Below are positions 41,801 to 51,140 of a DNA stretch of 64,000 nucleotides, in pieces (positions within the stretch are counted from its first letter, which is position 1; each line of letters begins with the position of its first letter). The stretch covers positions 78,836 to 142,835 of the forward strand of contig SVMM01000010.1 of the NCBI GenBank assembly GCA_015067435.1, read 5' to 3'. The notes beneath the pieces were generated by a model that saw only the letters and a program-made list of their open reading frames with translations, was not told the DNA's origin and ran no database searches. The position numbers and the translations under genes are program-made. This DNA comes from Oscillospiraceae bacterium (GTDB taxonomy: Bacteria; Bacillota; Clostridia; Oscillospirales; Oscillospiraceae).

Positions 41801-44718
41801 CCACCTACCACTTCGTCTTCGACAACCTGCAGGACCTCGCCACCACGCCGAACCGCATGCAGAACATGCCCGTCGCGCTCGAATCCTTCCGCACCATCGC
41901 CGCGCAGGTGCAGCTGCGCAAGGACGTGAGCGTCGCAAAGGTGGAGAAATACTACACCACCGACCTCGCGAGCGTGACCGACGCCAGCATTGAGATCGAC
42001 ATGGCGTTCTCCCTGCGCCCCATCTCCGTCAACGTCGAGGAATCCGTGCTGTGGGATCTGCTGCTGTGGTCGAACACGACGGTGGAGTTCGACCTCTACA
42101 CGCGCGAGCGCAACTCCACCAACAGCAACCCGTGGCAGAAGGTCGTCTCCTCGGACAGCGCGGATCACAGCGCCATCACGGTGCGCCCCAACTCCGGCGA
42201 CTACATTGCCAAGGGCCGCTACTCGCACCTCGCCTACACCGTGCAGCCGAGCGTCCGCTCGACCCTCGACCCGGAGAAGACCTATGAGTACGCCATCCAC
42301 TTCACCAAGGTCGGCGACATCAAGGAGACCATCGACCCCGCCACCCCCGGCGACGGCCGCAAGACGTGGAACCAGGAGATCGCCTACCGCGTGACGGTCA
42401 TCACCGCCGACACGCCCACCGCCTTCGACCGCCTCAACAGCTACTCCGGCGGTATCGGCGCCTCCGACTACGCCTGGATGAAGAACACGCAGAACGTGCT
42501 GGAGATCAACACCACGGATCAGAACTCCGACTACTTCACGCTCTACAAGTCCTTCTCCGACCGCAGCGCCCCGCTGTTCATCGAGGGCTATCCCTCCTTC
42601 GTCGCGCAGGACATCGGCGCGGACATCCGCGTCATGACCGACCGCGCCGGCACGATCTACTGGGTCGCCGCGCCCATCACCAGCGAGGACGACCTCACAA
42701 ACTATTCTCCCGACATCCCGCCCACCGCCACGGTATCCGGCTCGTTTGACGCGGAGACGATCGCCATTGACGGTGTGAAGCGCTTTGCGGCCTACTTCAC
42801 GCCCACCGGCGGCTCGGCGAAGACGTATATCCCGCACAAGGGCAGCGACGATGGAGCGCCCTTCGCGCTGGAGCGTCCGACCATCAGCGCGATCTACAAC
42901 CCGAACTTCGGCTCCACCCGCGTGCGCTCCGGCAGCATCAAGGTCACGGGCAGCGGCGTCCAGACGATCCACATCTCCGATCTGACGCCCAGCACCGGCT
43001 ACTATGTCTACTTCGTCACGCAGAGCGACGGTCAGGCGATCTATTCCGACAACACCACGCTCTATCAGTTCTGGACCGAGGCGGTCAGCCGTCCGAAGCT
43101 GTACATCGACACGAACGGCTCCGCCGTCGCCAAGGTGCGCAGCCGCAACATGGACGCCGTGGCGGATTACGCGATCTTCCTCAAGACCGGTCTGCCCAGC
43201 GAGCTGCGCCAGAAGTTCGACTCCGCCGGCGTGCTGGGCTCGAACCTCACCGCCTTCCACACCGCCTACGCGGAAAGCGCGCACCGCTACCGTCAGGATA
43301 CGTTCACCGTCTACGACGCGCTGTGCGAGCAGGATGCCGAGGGCGGCACGCTCTACGACAAGTACGCCTCCACCGATCACAAGGACGCGCTGCGCAAGCT
43401 CATCACCGGCCAGACCTACTCGCAGGGCCGCGTGAACAGTTCGGCGAACGTGCCGCTGACGCAGGACGTCGTCGACGCGGTGGACTGCGAGGCGGAGTAC
43501 GGCATCCAGCCCAACCTCGAATACCTGTTCATCGCCTCCGCGCGCAGCCTGCTCGCCGCCGAGGGCTCCGACGCCAACTCCTACGGCTTCTGCGCCTACG
43601 AGCCCATTTTCATCGTCGACAACACCGCGCCGAAGATCGTCTCCATCGCCGGCGAAGCGCACATGAACCTGATGTCCACGGATCAGGAGATGGGCGGCGG
43701 CTACACCGTCAAGAAAAACACCATGTCCGGCAAGATCTACCTGATCTTCGACAAGGACATCTACTACTACAAGGACGCCGCCACCAACCTGCCCTTCAGC
43801 ACGGGCACCGTGACCGACAACACCAAGGTCGGCTACGACCGGTTCCAGTCCGACTCGAACGTCGACTCGTCCTTCCAGCCGATCGCCGGCACCGCAACGG
43901 GCAGCGACAACGTCAACGGCATCACGCTTGAGTTCAAGAACGTGCCCAGCGGCAAGATGTTCTACGCCACCGCCAACCTCGTGAGCTACTACAGCAAGCT
44001 CGATCTGGAGGGCCAGCTCAAGCTCGCGCTGCGCTACGACACGGAAACGCAGAAGGTCTATGTCGACATCGTCTCCAACCGCACCGACTGGTACAGCAAG
44101 GAGAGCGAGGCGCTGCCCACCGAGGTCCTGCTGCCCGCGGCGTCCGGCCTGACCCTGAGCACCTCCGCCATGACGCTGGAGTCCGGAAAAACCGCCGAGC
44201 TTACCGCGACCGTCACGCCGACCGGGTCGACCGGCGAAGTCCGCTGGACGGTCGAGCCCGCCGGTTACGTCGGCATTTCCCCCTCCTACGGCAACAAGAT
44301 CTCCATCATTGCCGACACGGTCACGCCCAGCGGCGGCGTCACCGTCACCGCCCATCTGTACGTGGACGGCAACGAGGTGACGGGCGCCAAAAAGGACTGC
44401 AAGGTCACGGTCGTGCCCACCACGGTCAAGACCATCACCCTGAGCAAGTCGTCGCTGACCTTCAGCGGCGGCATGCAGTCGATCACCGCCACGATCGACC
44501 CCGCCAACGCCGCCGATCTGGAGCTCATCGTCGGAGGTTATGACGAGAGCAAGCTTCTGGTGGAGGTCGTGGACTCGATGACGCCCAACGTCAAGACGAT
44601 CTATATCTCACCCGCCAACGGCTTCACATCGGGCACCTACAACGGCTCCATTCTGATCCGGGCTCACGACGGAGGCGGCGCGAGGGTCGTCCTGCCCGTT
44701 TCGCTCACGCTCAAGTAG
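38872..44718 (+). CDS. Giant SLH-domain surface protein with Ig-like repeats
   Basis: The 1948-residue secreted protein starts with a signal peptide (about 1-39, ending VPAKAA). Three SLH domains follow (about 40-205; repeated motifs VVGGYPDGSLRPERNLTRAEF, YFTGYSP and GLIGGYPDGSYKP). They bind secondary cell-wall polymer and anchor it to the cell surface. After this come a beta-helix-like segment (210-440), several Ig/fibronectin-like modules with recurrent YWAVV/YYLSTV strands, and two C-terminal BIG-type domains (about 1760-1948; LTLSTSAMTLESGKTAELTA). It may be an S-layer or adhesion protein. The next gene encodes a second SLH protein 12 bases away. No sortase motif is present. Confidence 0.9.
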   Translation: MKRTKLTRIGRRLGAFVTALCLALSLMPALGTLVVPAKAAFSDDAMDKLHNWGVVGGYPDGSLRPERNLTRAEFVAMVNRAYGYTKTGDTPFIDVAPDAWYHDDIGAAYNAGYFTGYSPRMAHPDDELTREQAVVLLARNMRLDPVSGEVTEFSDGRSCSDWSRGYIRAAQQAGLIGGYPDGSYKPQNNITRGEMAVMLQRSLGTLINKPGVHTLSDVYGNVTISTPNTTLKDSTIAGDLYITGGLDLGDITLENVRVLGDIIVAGGGESQSGKDSIVLRNVEADSLLVDSIADQFVTVRAEGNTEIAETVLRSDSYVQDRTRPGQGLLNISLESADPGASFTLSGNLETVVNKTPDSTLTVAMGTVDSLTIDEHATNATLNLDINSTAMELNLDVATSVTGVGDIDKLYVNAAGTTVEMLPDTITIRPGLTSNIAGEDLNAAQAQESSSDPRLLAGYPKLKNIAPTSATSFYSANKAGTVYWAVSTTTDGSIPEDELVDPTEGNTRITLNGTLPITESNKEFTQALEKLTPDSNYYLSTVMVDARDRHSPVKVAAFSTPDNTVPAFLQGYPRIVQNTYKLELKENDDGTKERVPNFYAQAGVMANKSCQIYYALYPAGSAQPTGQQFRTGSLGKPIQSGVEDITKNVIWLRTFAGLEELTSYDLYFWLTDADGARSSAVQKLTFTTVDGTPPRFQYETPLVVGNPPATSIPTKVNVNENATVYWAVVKHGDDFTKFAETPADADTLTAIIAELTKQAITDEDVEKELDTLKRKIESGSGSARNGSSVVTASRDANISITGLTAETAYDIYYVAKDRAGNYSDVALLEGIRTLDTNPPTVRQEFSRTNEKGEPYADTDINLIFSEDIQRYPSTYVKNDDGTDKRDANGNLIPETLTSVAKDPEKLDEFLSNIISLYNDSGFDPTVPLKPYSQLTTDEEKASWTIDFSKATVKADPDTGEVTVTLSTSAGALNLKSGATYHFVFDNLQDLATTPNRMQNMPVALESFRTIAAQVQLRKDVSVAKVEKYYTTDLASVTDASIEIDMAFSLRPISVNVEESVLWDLLLWSNTTVEFDLYTRERNSTNSNPWQKVVSSDSADHSAITVRPNSGDYIAKGRYSHLAYTVQPSVRSTLDPEKTYEYAIHFTKVGDIKETIDPATPGDGRKTWNQEIAYRVTVITADTPTAFDRLNSYSGGIGASDYAWMKNTQNVLEINTTDQNSDYFTLYKSFSDRSAPLFIEGYPSFVAQDIGADIRVMTDRAGTIYWVAAPITSEDDLTNYSPDIPPTATVSGSFDAETIAIDGVKRFAAYFTPTGGSAKTYIPHKGSDDGAPFALERPTISAIYNPNFGSTRVRSGSIKVTGSGVQTIHISDLTPSTGYYVYFVTQSDGQAIYSDNTTLYQFWTEAVSRPKLYIDTNGSAVAKVRSRNMDAVADYAIFLKTGLPSELRQKFDSAGVLGSNLTAFHTAYAESAHRYRQDTFTVYDALCEQDAEGGTLYDKYASTDHKDALRKLITGQTYSQGRVNSSANVPLTQDVVDAVDCEAEYGIQPNLEYLFIASARSLLAAEGSDANSYGFCAYEPIFIVDNTAPKIVSIAGEAHMNLMSTDQEMGGGYTVKKNTMSGKIYLIFDKDIYYYKDAATNLPFSTGTVTDNTKVGYDRFQSDSNVDSSFQPIAGTATGSDNVNGITLEFKNVPSGKMFYATANLVSYYSKLDLEGQLKLALRYDTETQKVYVDIVSNRTDWYSKESEALPTEVLLPAASGLTLSTSAMTLESGKTAELTATVTPTGSTGEVRWTVEPAGYVGISPSYGNKISIIADTVTPSGGVTVTAHLYVDGNEVTGAKKDCKVTVVPTTVKTITLSKSSLTFSGGMQSITATIDPANAADLELIVGGYDESKLLVEVVDSMTPNVKTIYISPANGFTSGTYNGSILIRAHDGGGARVVLPVSLTLK

Positions 44719-44729
44719 GAGGTAACGCC

Positions 44730-47372
44730 ATGAAACGCAAGGCTTTCCGGCTGTCCGCCCTGCTGCTGGCGCTGGCGCTGCTGCTTCCCCCCGCGCTCCC
44801 CGCGCGCGCGGCGGAGGACAGCACGCCCGCCACGGCGAGCGTGGACGACATCCTTGTCACCCCCTCGCCCCGCGACGGCCATCTGGACTTCGGCGAGGCC
44901 GGGAACGTGGCGTCCATCTCCACGCGCGACAGCTTCAACGTCGAGCAGGTGATCTCGCCCGCCATTTCGCTCGCCGCCGCCATCGGCAAGGTCTGCGATG
45001 ATATGCTCACAGCGGGCGGCTATAAAAACGGTGCGCTGGACTATCTGTCCTACATCTCCGTTTCCGGCTCGCAGGGCGCGATCTACGACGGCTACAACAA
45101 CGAGGGCGACACCGGCGCGGGCGTCGCGGGCATCCAGAAATACTATTACTCCGACACCGCGTCCAACTACCGGGTGCAGAACATCCGCTTCGTGCCCAGC
45201 GCGTCGTTCAACGGGCAGGCGCTCGTCACCTACTACGGCTACTATCACCACACCGTCGTCGAGGACGGCGAGGAGGTCGTCAAGCAGGGGACGTACGCCG
45301 GACGCATCTACATCACCGTCGGCAAGCAGGTGCCCGGCATTTCCTACTCTACCGACGGCGAGCCGGTGCGCTTCTCGTCGGAGGACTTCGTCACCTACTC
45401 CCTCGCCGTCACCGGGCGCACGTTCCGCTACATCACCTTCACGCTGCCCAGCAGCGAAAAAGGCTCGCTGTACTACAACTACCTCGACTCGTCTATCTAC
45501 GATGCGGTGGTCGCGCCCGGCTCGGCGTACTACCGCAGCACCGCGCCGACGGTGAGCAACGTGTACTTTGTCCCCAAGGAGGGCTATGCCGGCACATTTC
45601 TGCTGGCTTTCACCGGCGCGGACATCGCCGGAGCGACCATCAGCGGCGAGATCAACATCACCGTCACGAACTACGGCCCCTCCCACACCCAGCCGCGGGT
45701 CGAGGGCCCCTTCGTGTACGAGGTGCTCTCCGGCCGCTCGGTCAGCCTCCACGACGGGGACACCGCGAACAACCGCTTCGAGGAGCAGTGCAAGAGCGAG
45801 CTGGGCGTGTCGTTCCTGTATTTCCGCTTCACCTCGCTGCCCAGCTCCTCGGAGGGCACGATCTATGACGACAGCGTCGTCTCCGGCTCCGCGCGCTACG
45901 CCTCGGTCGGCACCGCGTACACGTCCCCCGCGAACATCCGCTTCGCCGCGGCGAGCGGGTTCAGCGGCGTCGTCTCCGTGCCCATCGTCATCACCGGTAC
46001 GGACAACAGCTGGTTCGACGCCATGCTCCGCTTCGTCGTCACCAAGAGCGAGAACACGCCGCTGCGCTACACGGTGGAGCCGGAGAGCCGCGTGAACTTC
46101 ATCGCCTCGGACTTTGCCGACGCCTGCTATGCCGCCACGGGTTACGACATCCAGCGCATCCACTTCGACGCGCTGCCCCCGTCGCATGCCGGCTCGCTGT
46201 ACTGCAACGGAAACGAGCCGGTCAACTCCACCGCCAATACCTATTATTATAAAGACTCGCCGTACAACTCCATGTCCGCCCTGAGCTTCCTTGCCAACGC
46301 CGGGTTCACCGGCTCGGTCGATATCCCGTTCACCGGATACGCCTACGGCTACAGCTCGTCCAACGGGCGGCTGTTCAACGGCGTCGTCACCGTGGTCTCC
46401 GCCAAGCAGGACACGAGCAGCAGCGAGGCGGCGCCCATCGGCGGCACGTCGCAGACGCTGAACTACTACACCAACGGCATCGCTGTGTACCTCAACCCGT
46501 CGGAGCTGCTCGCCGCCGCGGCAACCGCGCTCTCCCGCACGCCGGCGGAGATCTACCTGAGCCGTCCGCGCGACGAGGCGGGCAAGCTGTGCCTCGACTT
46601 CGTCTCCCTCTCCCACTACAACGCGTTCAACCACCGCCAGCCCTACACGGTCTCCGACCTCTCGCGGGTCTCCTTCCTGCCCAAATCGGGCTTCAGCGGC
46701 ACCGAGCAGATCACCTACACGGCGAAGGACGATCAGGGCAACAGCTTCACCGGAAACATCCGCTTTCACGTCGCGCCGCCCACGCGCTCGTCCTACTTCA
46801 GCGACATGACAGGCGTCGAGTGGGCAATCCCGGCGGTGGATTTCTTCCGCTACTACGGCGCGACGAACGGGACTTCGCTGAGCAACTTCTCCCCGAATCT
46901 CGGTATGCGCCGCGGCGACTTCATCCTGCTGCTCAGCCGCGCGTTCACCTTCCAGAGCGCGGGAACCGCCAGCTTTGACGACGTGCCGCAGGATAAGTAT
47001 TACGCCGCCGCCATCGCCAGCGCGAAGGCGCTGGGCATCGTCACCGGCGAGGCATTCACGCCGGAGCCTGTTCCGGGGCAGACGGAGCCGCCGGCGACCC
47101 AGTACCTTTTCCGTCCCGACGAGCCGATCAAGCGCGAGGACGCGGCGCTGTACCTCTATCGCGCGCTGCTGCGCGCCGATATGATCGCGCCCGGCTCCGC
47201 CGCCGACCTCGCCCGCTTCCCGGACGGCGACACCGTCTCGGCGGACGCGGCGGAGGCGATGGGCGCGCTGGTGCGCGACGGCGTGTTCCAGGGATATGTC
47301 GTCAATCTGCTGCCCCAGCGCACGCTCAGCCGCGCCGAGACCATCACGATCCTCTACCGCGCGCTGACCTGA
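44730..47372 (+). CDS. SLH-domain surface protein with C-terminal SLH repeats
   Basis: The 880-residue secreted protein has a signal peptide (about 1-28, ending ARAAE). A long region rich in Tyr, Ser and Gly (about 40-690) is built from repeated beta modules (YYSDTASNY, FNGQALVTYYGYY, VRFSSEDF). Three SLH-like domains lie at the C-terminus (about 690-880; FSDMTGVEWAIPAVDFFRYYG, FDDVPQDKYYAAAIASAKALG, LSRAETITILYRAL). The SLH end is opposite to that of its neighbour. It shares that gene's transcript (12-base gap, AGGAGG site). It is followed by a terminator-like hairpin. Confidence 0.88.
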   Translation: MKRKAFRLSALLLALALLLPPALPARAAEDSTPATASVDDILVTPSPRDGHLDFGEAGNVASISTRDSFNVEQVISPAISLAAAIGKVCDDMLTAGGYKNGALDYLSYISVSGSQGAIYDGYNNEGDTGAGVAGIQKYYYSDTASNYRVQNIRFVPSASFNGQALVTYYGYYHHTVVEDGEEVVKQGTYAGRIYITVGKQVPGISYSTDGEPVRFSSEDFVTYSLAVTGRTFRYITFTLPSSEKGSLYYNYLDSSIYDAVVAPGSAYYRSTAPTVSNVYFVPKEGYAGTFLLAFTGADIAGATISGEINITVTNYGPSHTQPRVEGPFVYEVLSGRSVSLHDGDTANNRFEEQCKSELGVSFLYFRFTSLPSSSEGTIYDDSVVSGSARYASVGTAYTSPANIRFAAASGFSGVVSVPIVITGTDNSWFDAMLRFVVTKSENTPLRYTVEPESRVNFIASDFADACYAATGYDIQRIHFDALPPSHAGSLYCNGNEPVNSTANTYYYKDSPYNSMSALSFLANAGFTGSVDIPFTGYAYGYSSSNGRLFNGVVTVVSAKQDTSSSEAAPIGGTSQTLNYYTNGIAVYLNPSELLAAAATALSRTPAEIYLSRPRDEAGKLCLDFVSLSHYNAFNHRQPYTVSDLSRVSFLPKSGFSGTEQITYTAKDDQGNSFTGNIRFHVAPPTRSSYFSDMTGVEWAIPAVDFFRYYGATNGTSLSNFSPNLGMRRGDFILLLSRAFTFQSAGTASFDDVPQDKYYAAAIASAKALGIVTGEAFTPEPVPGQTEPPATQYLFRPDEPIKREDAALYLYRALLRADMIAPGSAADLARFPDGDTVSADAAEAMGALVRDGVFQGYVVNLLPQRTLSRAETITILYRALT

Positions 47373-47375
47373 ATC

Positions 47376-47410
47376 ACAAGAGAGGGAGCCAAATCGGTTC
47401 CCTCTCTTGT
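47376..47410 (+). terminator. Hairpin terminator after the SLH gene pair
   Basis: ACAAGAGAGGGA pairs perfectly with TCCCTCTCTTGT (47399-47410) around an 11-base loop, three bases after the stop. No strong U-tract follows. Confidence 0.65.
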
Positions 47411-47446
47411 CTCGCCAAATATTTATTGTATATCGATAAAATACTG

Positions 47447-47475
47447 TTGACAAACAATAACCAGCGTGCTATGCT
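47447..47475 (+). promoter_or_regulatory. Sigma-A promoter of the DUF4173-type gene
   Basis: A perfect TTGACA (47447-47452), 17 bases and TATGCT (47470-47475), in an AT-rich patch. Transcription would start near 47482. Confidence 0.75.
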
Positions 47476-47555
47476 GTGCGCAGGATGCGGAGCGCGGCCC
47501 CGCCGTCCGTACCGCCGCTCCGGCGGCACTCCAGCTCAAGGGAGGAACACAGCAT

Positions 47556-48899
47556 ATGAACGAATTTCCGTCGGGCGCCGTGTGCGGCGACGCCGCGCAG
47601 AAGCCCGTGACGCTTCCCGAACGCGTGCCGTTTTCGGCGACGCCGCGCGAGACAGCCGCCGCGTTTGCGATGTACGGCCTCGCCTATCTCTATATTGAGA
47701 TGTATGACCGGATCTACGGCGTCTACGCCACCGTGCTGCCGCGCGTCCTGCTGTGCGCGTTCACGCTCGGCTTCGTCGCGCTGACGGAGTATCTGCACCG
47801 GGACACGCCGCGCATGGCGGAAAGCTGGGTCTGGCTCGGCTGCGTCGCCTGCCTGACGGCCTCCGTGGCGCTTGAGCGCGGCAACGCGTGGGACGTGGGG
47901 ATGCCGCTCTGGTTCCTGCACATCTTCGCCGTGTGGTGGGCGCTTTCCCGCTCGCACACGCTGCTCGCGGGCGAGAGCGGGCGTCTGCTGCCGCTCGACG
48001 CGCTAGACGGTTTTTTCCTGTTCCCGCTCAAGCACTTCTTCCTCCGCGCCCGCACCGCGTTTTTCGCCCTCTCCCGTCTGCGCGGCGGGCAGACGCGCGA
48101 GAAGTCGGAGGACGACGCCTCGCCGGTTTGGACGCTGGTCGTCGCCGCCGCGGCGCTGGGACTGCTGGCGCTGTCCGCGCGGCTGCTGATGGACGCCGAC
48201 GCAGGCTTCGCGGCGCTGCTGGACGGTTTCACCGCGCTGCTGCGCTTCGACTGGGATCTCCACAGCCTCATGGATGTTCTGTTCAAGCTGTTCCTCTCCC
48301 TGCCCGTCGGCGCGTACCTCTACGGCCTGCTGGGCGGCACGCTGCGGGAGGATCGCGGCGCGCTGCGCAAGCGCGCCGCCGACACGGACGAGATGCTGGA
48401 GGCGCTGCGCGGCGTGCAGGAAAAGGTCTGGATCGCGCTGCTGGCGCTGTTCTGCGCGCTCTACGCCGTCTTTTTCGCGGTGCAGGGGCGCTACCTCTTC
48501 GGCGCGTTCACGCGCACGCTGCCCGACGGCTTCATCGTCTCGGAATACGCGCGGCAGGGCTTTTTCGAGCTGTGCAAGGTGATGGCGGTCAACTTCGCGC
48601 TGCTGTGGCTGGCAACGCGCTCGTCGAAGGCAGCGGTGCGTGAGCGTCCCACCCTGCGCGCGCTGTGCCTCGCGCTGCTGGCGGAGAGCCTGCTGCTGGC
48701 GGTGGTGGCGTTTTCCAAGCTGGCGCTCTACATCGACTGCTTCGGCTTCACGCCCCGCCGCCTGCAATCGACATGGCTCGTGTGCGTGCTGGCGTTCGGC
48801 TGCGGCTGCGCCGCATGGTCGCTCGCGCGCGGCGGCAAGACCTTCCGCGTGTGGATGATGTTCGGCGCGGTAACGCTGTCGCTGCTGTGCCTTTACTGA
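47556..48899 (+). CDS. DUF4173/DUF4153-type polytopic membrane protein
   Basis: This 447-residue integral membrane protein has about ten hydrophobic segments. It shows the family-like stretch SEYARQGFFELCKVMAVNFALL near residue 325 and a short charged loop with RGGQTREKSEDD. The function of the family is unknown. The frame is open to 47466, but the ATG at 47556 follows GGGAGGA and is preferred. It has its own promoter and ends at a bidirectional terminator. Confidence 0.8.
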   Translation: MNEFPSGAVCGDAAQKPVTLPERVPFSATPRETAAAFAMYGLAYLYIEMYDRIYGVYATVLPRVLLCAFTLGFVALTEYLHRDTPRMAESWVWLGCVACLTASVALERGNAWDVGMPLWFLHIFAVWWALSRSHTLLAGESGRLLPLDALDGFFLFPLKHFFLRARTAFFALSRLRGGQTREKSEDDASPVWTLVVAAAALGLLALSARLLMDADAGFAALLDGFTALLRFDWDLHSLMDVLFKLFLSLPVGAYLYGLLGGTLREDRGALRKRAADTDEMLEALRGVQEKVWIALLALFCALYAVFFAVQGRYLFGAFTRTLPDGFIVSEYARQGFFELCKVMAVNFALLWLATRSSKAAVRERPTLRALCLALLAESLLLAVVAFSKLALYIDCFGFTPRRLQSTWLVCVLAFGCGCAAWSLARGGKTFRVWMMFGAVTLSLLCLY

Positions 48900-48927
48900 T
48901 TTCGCGGTATCTCTTTTATTATAGAAG

Positions 48928-48964
48928 AAAAGCGGAGCTTCCGAAAAAAGGGAGCTCCGCTTTT
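48928..48964. terminator. Bidirectional rho-independent terminator
   Basis: AAAGCGGAGCTTCC and GGGAGCTCCGCTTT form a long stem between convergent genes, with an A-run on the left and a T-run on the right. It can end the DUF4173 transcript and the transcript of the minus-strand SLH gene. Confidence 0.85.
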
Positions 48965-48965
48965 C

Positions 48966-49628
48966 CTAGTCGTTGCCCATGTCGAGGCAGAAGCGCATCA
49001 GGATCGTCGCCGCCACGGCGCGGCTGCAATTCCCCTGCGGGATCAGCCACACGTTCCCGAAGCGGTCCTTCTGCCCGGTGATGATGCCCAGCGCGCAGGC
49101 CCAGCGCATCGCGTCCACCGCGTAGTCGCTGACGGCGCCTCGGTCGCCGTAGGAGTCGTACGCCGCGCTGTCCGGCGTCTGAATGTCGCCGTCGCGGTAT
49201 TTGGCGTAGCGCCACAGGATCGCGGCGAACTGCTCGCGCGTGATCGGGTCGTCCGGCCCGAAGGAGAGCACGGTGTAGCCGCTCATGACCTCCACGCCCA
49301 CGATCCAGCGCACCGCCTCGGTGTACCACACGTCATCCGGCACGTCGGTGTACTGCATGGTGAGCCCGATCTTCGGCTCGCCCTCCATGCGCCACAGGAT
49401 CGTCGCGAGCTGCGCGCGGGTGAACTGCTGCCACGGCGAGAAATACCGCACGCGGCTGCCGTAGCCGGTCATCAGCCCGCGCTCCAGACAGTAGCGCACC
49501 CCCGGGGCGTACCACGCGTTTCTGTCGAGGTCGCTGTACTCCGCCAGCACATCCGCCGCGCGAGCGCAGGGCACAAGCTGCACGCACAGGGCGAGCGCGA
49601 GCAGCGCCGCCCGTATTCTTCTACGCAT
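48966..49628 (-). CDS. Small protein made almost entirely of SLH domains
   Basis: The 220-residue secreted product has a signal peptide (about 1-25, ending ARA) and then three SLH domains with no other domain. The motifs are WYAPGVRYCLERGLMTGYGSRVRYFSP, WYTEAVRWIVGVEVMSGYT and ITREQFAAILWRYAKY, some shortened. It may be a minimal wall-binding protein or adaptor. It lies next to the two large SLH genes but on the opposite strand. Confidence 0.9.
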   Translation of the reverse strand: MRRRIRAALLALALCVQLVPCARAADVLAEYSDLDRNAWYAPGVRYCLERGLMTGYGSRVRYFSPWQQFTRAQLATILWRMEGEPKIGLTMQYTDVPDDVWYTEAVRWIVGVEVMSGYTVLSFGPDDPITREQFAAILWRYAKYRDGDIQTPDSAAYDSYGDRGAVSDYAVDAMRWACALGIITGQKDRFGNVWLIPQGNCSRAVAATILMRFCLDMGND

Positions 49629-49700
49629 CCGCGCTCACCTCCGTTCAGTAAAGCCACGTTTTTCGGCTGCCGCGCAATCAGCAACGCTTCGCAGTTGCCT

Positions 49701-51080
49701 TTATACCATCTCTTCCGGGCGCACCGCCGCGTCGAATTCCTCGGCGGTCATAAAGCCCAGCGCCGCGCAGGCGTCGCGCAGCGAGATGTCCTCCGCGAAC
49801 GCCTTCTTCGCCACCGCCGCCGCCTTTTCGTAGCCAATGTGCGGGTTGAGCGCCGTTACCGTCATCAGCGAGCGGTGCAGGTTCTCGCGCATCCTGTCGC
49901 GGTTTGCGCGCACGCCGCTCATGCAGCGCTTGTCGAACGACGCGATCGACTCCGCCAGCAGCCGCGCCGACTGCAAAAAGTTGTAGGCGCACACGGGCAG
50001 GAAGACGTTCAGCTCGAAATTCCCCTGCGAGGCGGCGAAGCCCACCGCCGCGTCGTTGCCCATCACCTGCACGGCGACCATCGTCACCTGCTCGCACTGG
50101 GTGGGGTTCACCTTTCCCGGCATGATGGACGAGCCGGGCTCGTTGGCGGGGATCGTCAGCTCCCCCAGCCCGCAGCGCGGCCCGGAGGCGAGCCAGCGCA
50201 CGTCGTTCGCCAACTTCATCATGTCGGCGGCGAGCGCCTTGATCGCGCCGTGGGCGAACACCATCTCGTCGAGGCTGGTGAGCGCGTGGAACTTGTTCGG
50301 CGCGGTCGTAAACGGCTTGTCCGTCATCCGCGCCAGCTCCGCCGCCGCGGCGGCGTCGAAGCCCTCCGGCGCGTTGAGCCCCGTGCCGACCGCCGTGCCG
50401 CCGAGCGCCAGCTCAAAAAGCCCCGGCAGCGCCGCGCGCAGCTGCGCGCAGTCGCGCTCCAGACTCGCCCGCCAGCCGGAGACCTCCTGTCCGAACGTGA
50501 TGGGCACCGCGTCCTGCAAATGCGTCCGGCCGGTCTTGACCGCGTCCGCGTTCTCCGTCTCCAGACGCCGCAGCGTTTCGATCAGATGCTCCGCCGCGGG
50601 CAGAAGCTTATCCTCGATCGCCAGCGCGGCGGCGATGTGCATCGCCGTGGGGAAGGTATCGTTGGAGGACTGGGACATGTTGACGTCGTCGTTCGGGTGC
50701 AGCAGCCCCTCCTCGTCCGCCATCTCGCTGCCGCGGCGCGCCAGCACCTCGTTGACGTTCATGTTCGTCTGCGTGCCGGAGCCGGTCTGCCACACGACCA
50801 GCGGGAATTCCTCATCCAGCCGCCCGCGGATCAGCTCGTCCGCCGCGGCGAAAATCGCCGCGCACTTCTCCTCGGTCATCCGTTCGGGCAGCAGGTCGAA
50901 GTTCGCCCGCGCCGCCGCCTTTTTCAGCAGCCCGAACGCGCGGAGCAGCTCGCGCGGCATCGTCTCGACTCCCGCGCCGATGGGGAAATTGCGGCGGGAG
51001 CGCTCCGTCTGCGCGCCCCAGTAGCGCGCGGCGTCAACCTCGACCTCCCCCATGCTGTCGTGCTCGACACGAACTTCCAT
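49701..51080 (-). CDS. fumC: Class II fumarate hydratase FumC
   Basis: FumC interconverts fumarate and malate. The 459-residue product carries the superfamily signature GSSIMPGKVNPTQCEQ, the TGSGTQTNMNVNEV and SQSSNDTFPTAMHI blocks, and GRTHLQDAVP. An unrelated N-terminal extension is open in frame, but the ATG at 51078-51080 after GGGAGGGGG gives the canonical start. It lies downstream of argH, whose product releases fumarate, although it has its own promoter. Confidence 0.96.
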   Translation of the reverse strand: MEVRVEHDSMGEVEVDAARYWGAQTERSRRNFPIGAGVETMPRELLRAFGLLKKAAARANFDLLPERMTEEKCAAIFAAADELIRGRLDEEFPLVVWQTGSGTQTNMNVNEVLARRGSEMADEEGLLHPNDDVNMSQSSNDTFPTAMHIAAALAIEDKLLPAAEHLIETLRRLETENADAVKTGRTHLQDAVPITFGQEVSGWRASLERDCAQLRAALPGLFELALGGTAVGTGLNAPEGFDAAAAAELARMTDKPFTTAPNKFHALTSLDEMVFAHGAIKALAADMMKLANDVRWLASGPRCGLGELTIPANEPGSSIMPGKVNPTQCEQVTMVAVQVMGNDAAVGFAASQGNFELNVFLPVCAYNFLQSARLLAESIASFDKRCMSGVRANRDRMRENLHRSLMTVTALNPHIGYEKAAAVAKKAFAEDISLRDACAALGFMTAEEFDAAVRPEEMV

Positions 51081-51111
51081 GCGTCCGCCCCCTCCCTGAA
51101 TTAGCGTTGAT

Positions 51112-51140
51112 ATTGTATAACAAAAAACCACAAAACGCAA
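51112..51140 (-). promoter_or_regulatory. Putative sigma-A promoter of fumC
   Basis: Leftward TTGCGT (51135-51140), 17 bases and TACAAT (51112-51117). The -35 and spacer overlap the argH terminator stem, so the two signals share sequence. Confidence 0.55.

Noticed and set aside
38539..44355. A very long open frame on the minus strand (about 1940 codons)
   Set aside because: It is antisense to the SLH gene, is rich in Arg, Gly, Val, Asp and His, has no recognisable domain, and results from the GC-biased codon use of the real plus-strand gene.
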